From: Hyalella azteca | Taxonomy: Eukaryota; Arthropoda; Malacostraca; Amphipoda; Hyalellidae | NCBI RefSeq assembly: GCF_000764305.2 | Contig: NW_025940792.1 | Coordinates: forward strand, 1 to 64,000 | Direction: 5' to 3' | DNA: 64,000 nucleotides | Shown: positions 60,480 through 64,000 of the stretch, piece after piece | Layout of the letters: each line of letters opens with the position of its first letter | How positions within the stretch are numbered: the first letter of the stretch is position 1 | Translations under genes and position numbers: made by a program | Notes under the pieces: model-generated | Seen by the model: the letters and a program-made list of their open reading frames with translations, nothing else | What the model was told of the DNA's origin: nothing | Databases searched by the model: none

Positions 60480-63136
60480 GTAAGGTTTTCTTGGAGAATT
60501 TGTATAATTTTATTCTTTGATTAATCCATGTTGATAATTATGCAATTTTTATACGAATTTCGAATTGGAAAAAATTTGCATTGTACCTCATTAAACTGCA
60601 GGCGTTCACTGACACTCATCACTGGTAACACGTTCGTGGATTTTTTTTGTGACGGTATTCGTGGTACCTAATAGTCGACAGGCGCAAACGTTATGTCATT
60701 GAATATCAGCCTCTGGTGTCTGTAAAACAAAAAAATATTTACTGCATATTATACGCCGAAATTTTTGCCTTTGAAGTCTCATGTTGCACTTGTATGCTCA
60801 TTTATGATACCATAAATATAGCAACATCATGAAATAAATTTGAAATTTGTTCAGTAGGAGTGCAGTCATTATGGCTGCACTTCCCTGCGTAAGTTCAGCC
60901 TCGAAGCAACATTATTTAGTCTACTCGTGATCTCTTGTTCTTAAGCTGATGAAGACTAAACCTATAAGGTCGAGCGCAAGACAGAAACATGACCAACGCG
61001 CATCTTCTTTTTAGCGCATTTTCTCATTTATGGAAAAAATGCACTATTGTGCTCGCCATGTCTGTTCGTCCGTCTGTCCGTCTCTCCGTCTGTCCGTCTG
61101 TCCGTCTGTCCGTCTGTCCGTCTGTCCGCCTGTCCGCCTGTCCGCCTGTCCGTCTGTCCGTCTGTCCGTCCGTGACTTCACGTTTTCGTCGACGAGAAAA
61201 TGTGCTCTCTGTCACTCACTGCAGTGAATACTGAGTTATATTTTTTTTAATGTTTAATGACAACACGAGCGCCTGTTCATATCGTTCCTGGGAGGAGGCG
61301 GCTGACTTCCAGACTATGTAGGCCAGCGAAATATTTTCTGACCTCTGATATTCATGAGCCTATAAAAATTGTTATGATCTCATTATCACCTGAATACAGT
61401 ATAAGCAATAGTTTGAGAGAATGGATAATAAAAAAATTCGAGGACAGACAGGAGGTAATATTCACAAATATAGAATATGATTCTGGTAGTACGAATGAAC
61501 GAACCGACCAATAAGACGTGAAAATTTCCGTAATTGAAGAAATGAAAAGTTCCAAATAATTGATTAGAAAACTATTTTATCTATATTTTGTGATGCTAAA
61601 AGTGAAGCGAAATTTTAATGACTCTGCAGTGCAACGTTAACTTTCTCTGTTGACTCTGCAGTGCAACGTTAACTTTCTCTGTTGACTCTGCAGTGCAACG
61701 TTAACTATCTCTGTTGACTCTGCAGCGCAACGTTAGCTGTCTCTATTGACACTGCAGTGCAGCGTTAACTTTCTCTCATGACACTGCATCTAACTAGCTA
61801 ACCTTCCACTCACCTGACGTTGAAATAATGTTGAATATACACGGTTTTAACGAAATCAACTCATTATCAACATTGTTTCAACGTCATTTTCTTTAGAAAA
61901 AACGTTCTCCCACGTCCTTACAGTTCCACCCCGGCACCTGCTCATCACCAGCGCAGGTGAAGGCGGTCGCGTTGTGTCGGGCGTCATCGGCCCCTACGTC
62001 GTGGGCACGCGCCTGCAGTTGCGGTGTCAGGTTACGGGGGGTGAGTGACAGGCAGGTCATCTTGCTAACGTCAGGGCTTGTAATGGTGAAAAATATCGTT
62101 ATAATAAATCGTATGAGATGAGAAATATTATGATGATGGTGAAAAATATCGGGATAATAAATCGTATGAGATAAAAAATATTATGATATAAAGATGAGAA
62201 ATATTATGATTAGAACAACCCGCAGTTGCGGTGTCAGGTCACCGGGGGTGAGTGGCAAGCAGGTCATCTTGCTTACGTCAGGGCTTGTGATGTTAACAAA
62301 TATCGTGGAAATAAATCGTGTATCAATCTAAAGATGAGAAATACTGTATTATGATGAGAACAAACCTGCAGTTGCTCTGCCGGGTTACGCGGGTTGATTG
62401 ACAAGCAGGTCATCTTGCTAACGTTAGGGTTTGTGATGGTGAAAAATATCATGAAAATAAATCGTATATTAATCTAATGTTGAGAAATATTATGATGAAA
62501 ACAACCTGCAGTTGCGGTGTCAGATTACGGGGGGTGGGAGACGAGCAGTTCATCTTGATAAAGTCAGGGAAAATATTATGAAAATTTATCATATAATAAT
62601 CTCGAGATGCGAAATATTTTGCTTTAATGTATTGAAAAGCAGATAATATTATTTTTAGCAGATGATCATCATATGATAAAAGCAGATAATATGATTACAT
62701 CACTTATGTATAATTCTTAAGAAATTTCTATCAAATTTACAAGGGAAGTTCTATCGTCAAAATCAAACTACTTCTATAAGTCAAAGATTTGAGTGAGGTA
62801 CCTATAGAATTTAATTTTTTTTACTTTAGTTTGTTAGGCGTGCTAAATGAAGATAGAATTTAGGTTTGTGAAAGGAATGTGCAATTTGTGAAAGGAAAAT
62901 AATAATAACTTTGTGATATTTTTATTTATTAGGCATTCCGACCCCGACGGTAAGTTGGTGGCAGGGCGGGACGCTACTGGATGACGTGAGCGAGCTGTCC
63001 ACGCCGGAGGTGACGCGCAACAGCCTGCGCATGCCACCGCTTAGCAGGTCTGATCTGCTGCTACAACTTTCTTGTGTTGCCTTCAACAGCAACCTCACCA
63101 ACCCCATCTCAGCCTCCGTCACCATCGATATTGCTT
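60271..63136 (+). CDS. Sidestep-family immunoglobulin receptor, three internal exons (partial)
   Basis: Exons 60271-60479, 61924-62040 and 62933-63136 join in frame. The first gives VDARGSSLPSSEHWSD, then the Ig signature D-G-G-L-Y-H-C and RVDFKSSPTRN, the end of a V-type domain typical of arthropod Sidestep proteins. The second (VPPRHLLITSAG to LRCQVTGG) begins the second Ig domain. The third (GIPTPTVSWWQGG to LSCVAFNSNLTNP to TIDIA) completes it with its Trp and second Cys and an N-glycosylation site NLT. Sidestep proteins are transmembrane partners of Beat receptors in motor-axon guidance, which is established for Drosophila. The preceding exon should end in two bases of a split codon; it was not found. 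Later Ig, fibronectin and transmembrane exons lie beyond the window. Confidence 0.85.
61011..61248 (+). mobile_element. Mini-me-like element, copy 5, in a Sidestep-like intron
   Basis: The longest core of the five, about 90 bases of GTCY repeats with a block of CTGTCCGC variants. It is flanked by TTAGCGCATTTTCTC and GACGAGAAAATGTGCTCTC, then CACTGCAGTGAATACTGAG and a T-run. Confidence 0.85.
61617..61795. repeat. 32-bp minisatellite in a Sidestep-like intron
   Basis: About 5.5 units of TGACTCTGCAGTGCAACG followed by TTAACTTTCTCTGT, decaying to the right. It ends about 130 bases before the exon at 61924. Confidence 0.9.
61924..62040 (+). CDS. Sidestep-like exon: start of second Ig domain
   Basis: Acceptor CCTTACAG. 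It encodes VPPRHLLITSAGEGGRVV through RLQLRCQVTGG. The donor GTGAGT is in phase 1. The last about 30 bases and the donor are the source of the intronic repeat downstream. Confidence 0.85.
62009..62570 (+). repeat. Tandem copies of an exon edge with its 5' splice site
   Basis: The block CTGCAGTTGCGGTGTCAG through GTGAGTGACAGGCAGGTCAT at the end of the Sidestep exon recurs at 62220, 62366 and 62506, with the following intron sequence. Spacings are 207, 146 and 140 bp; the first unit has an internal duplication of the AAATATCGT...ATTATG part. The second copy keeps an intact GTGAGT, the third has GTTGAT and the fourth GTGGGA. Confidence 0.9.
62933..63136 (+). CDS. Sidestep-like exon: rest of second Ig domain
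   Basis: Acceptor TTTATTTATTAG, donor GTGAGT in phase 1. It carries VSWWQGGTLLDD and LQLSCVAFNSNLTN. The exon is strongly GC-rich against its flanks. Confidence 0.88.
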
Positions 63137-64000
63137 GTGAGTACAAGATTTGGAATAATCATCTTAATTGTGCATGTGTGTAAGGATGAAAACATGTTGG
63201 TATAGTTGGTAGAAGTGTTTTTTTATGGAGTTGATGCAGATATAAATATATTTTCGTGGTTTGGTTTGATTTGAGTAGTTTTCTTCGAAAAATGCGTGCG
63301 AGCAAATTTCACTTTAAAAAAGAATGCTTGTAGCGAATAATTTAATAATAAAAATTAAGGAAAAAATGAAGCCCGAGGGAAAGAAGATTTATTTCACACT
63401 GAAGATATATTTCATACATTTAGTGATCAACTATATTATTTATCGAAAACGGTTTGCAATTGGAATTAGTGTGAAAAATAGCAGCAGGTACAACAAAAAC
63501 AGTTAGCCATGCCATTGTTGAAACTGTATCAGACTGAACGTAGAAGATGATATAAATATGATCGCTGTGCAGCTGCTAACATGAGCAGCATTACATTCCT
63601 CCTTTTACACCACTTATGATAGTTGAGGAGAGCCATTGTTTTCCGTACATATGAACAATCCTGAAAAATAATGAAAATTCTGTTTCAAATGTCAAGTAAT
63701 ATCGTTGCAAGGGAAGCGCCTTTATACTTCACTCCCCTCGAGCGAAATTGCTCTAGCAACTGTTCTCTTTCAAATGTTTGTCGACAGAATGACGTTAGTT
63801 AGCGAAAAAAGCGCTCTACCTACATCACAAAAATATTGCGTTCAAACTTCCTAGAAAATCGTTACGCAATTTTTTTTGAGACTTTTTTCGAAGAGGCATC
63901 ATGCCTTTTTATTAAAACAATATCAAACTTTGCTCCCTTGAGTGTGAACGAAAATTGTTCCATTTCGGCGGTCTTCCTATAGTTTTTGCGCGTTGTACGT
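63137..64000 (+). other. Start of the next Sidestep-like intron
   Basis: AT-rich with no further exon recognised before the window ends. Confidence 0.5.

Noticed and set aside
60069..61234. Open frames reading SVCPSVRLSVCPSV in several places
   Set aside because: They are translations of the (CTGT/CCGT)n core of mini-me elements, open in several frames and on both strands, so they are not genes.
62843..63146. Minus-strand frames opposite the Sidestep exon
   Set aside because: They are shadows of the plus-strand Ig coding exon, whose motifs and splice phases are convincing.

Overview
The window is eukaryotic nuclear DNA, AT-rich, with small exons in long GT-AG introns and dense tandem repeats. 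An arthropod is likely: one gene is a Sidestep-type immunoglobulin receptor, one promoter has a TATA box followed by a TCAGT-type initiator, and several repeats are of the GTCY-core 'mini-me' type. A malacostracan crustacean would fit the intron length and repeat load, but this is inference and an insect or another arthropod is not excluded.

Layout. (1) 430-3346, plus strand: the last three exons of an unrecognised, probably nuclear protein with a long Ser/Thr/Asp-rich C-terminus. (2) 5789-10654, minus strand: a complete gene (here gene A) for a secreted 236-residue, seven-cysteine protein. (3) 10655-15588: a divergent intergenic region. (4) about 15624-19008, plus strand: a complete gene (gene B) for a 235-residue secreted seven-cysteine protein. 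It is a diverged paralog of gene A, with the same five phase-0 coding exons and a noncoding first exon. The C-terminal half of both proteins resembles insect odorant-binding proteins in cysteine spacing (C-X42/43-C and C-X8-C), but one hallmark cysteine is missing and one is added. (5) 19009-32687: long noncoding DNA with minisatellites and a clean 128-bp MITE. (6) 32688-32793: a possible signal-peptide exon. (7) 32794-60049: about 27 kb, mostly AT-rich, with many tandem repeats and two mini-me copies. (8) 60271-63136, plus strand: three consecutive exons of a Sidestep-family Ig receptor, whose 3' end lies beyond the window and whose preceding exon was not found.

The most notable signals are the head-to-head pair of OBP-like secreted proteins and a repeated association of tandem repeats and mobile elements with splice sites. 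One minisatellite in the Sidestep-like gene is built from copies of the exon edge plus its 5' splice site. One 3' splice site of gene B is the last unit of a 57-bp tandem repeat. A 37-bp minisatellite runs to within about 10 bases of an exon of the first gene. A mini-me element ends 28 bases upstream of a Sidestep exon.
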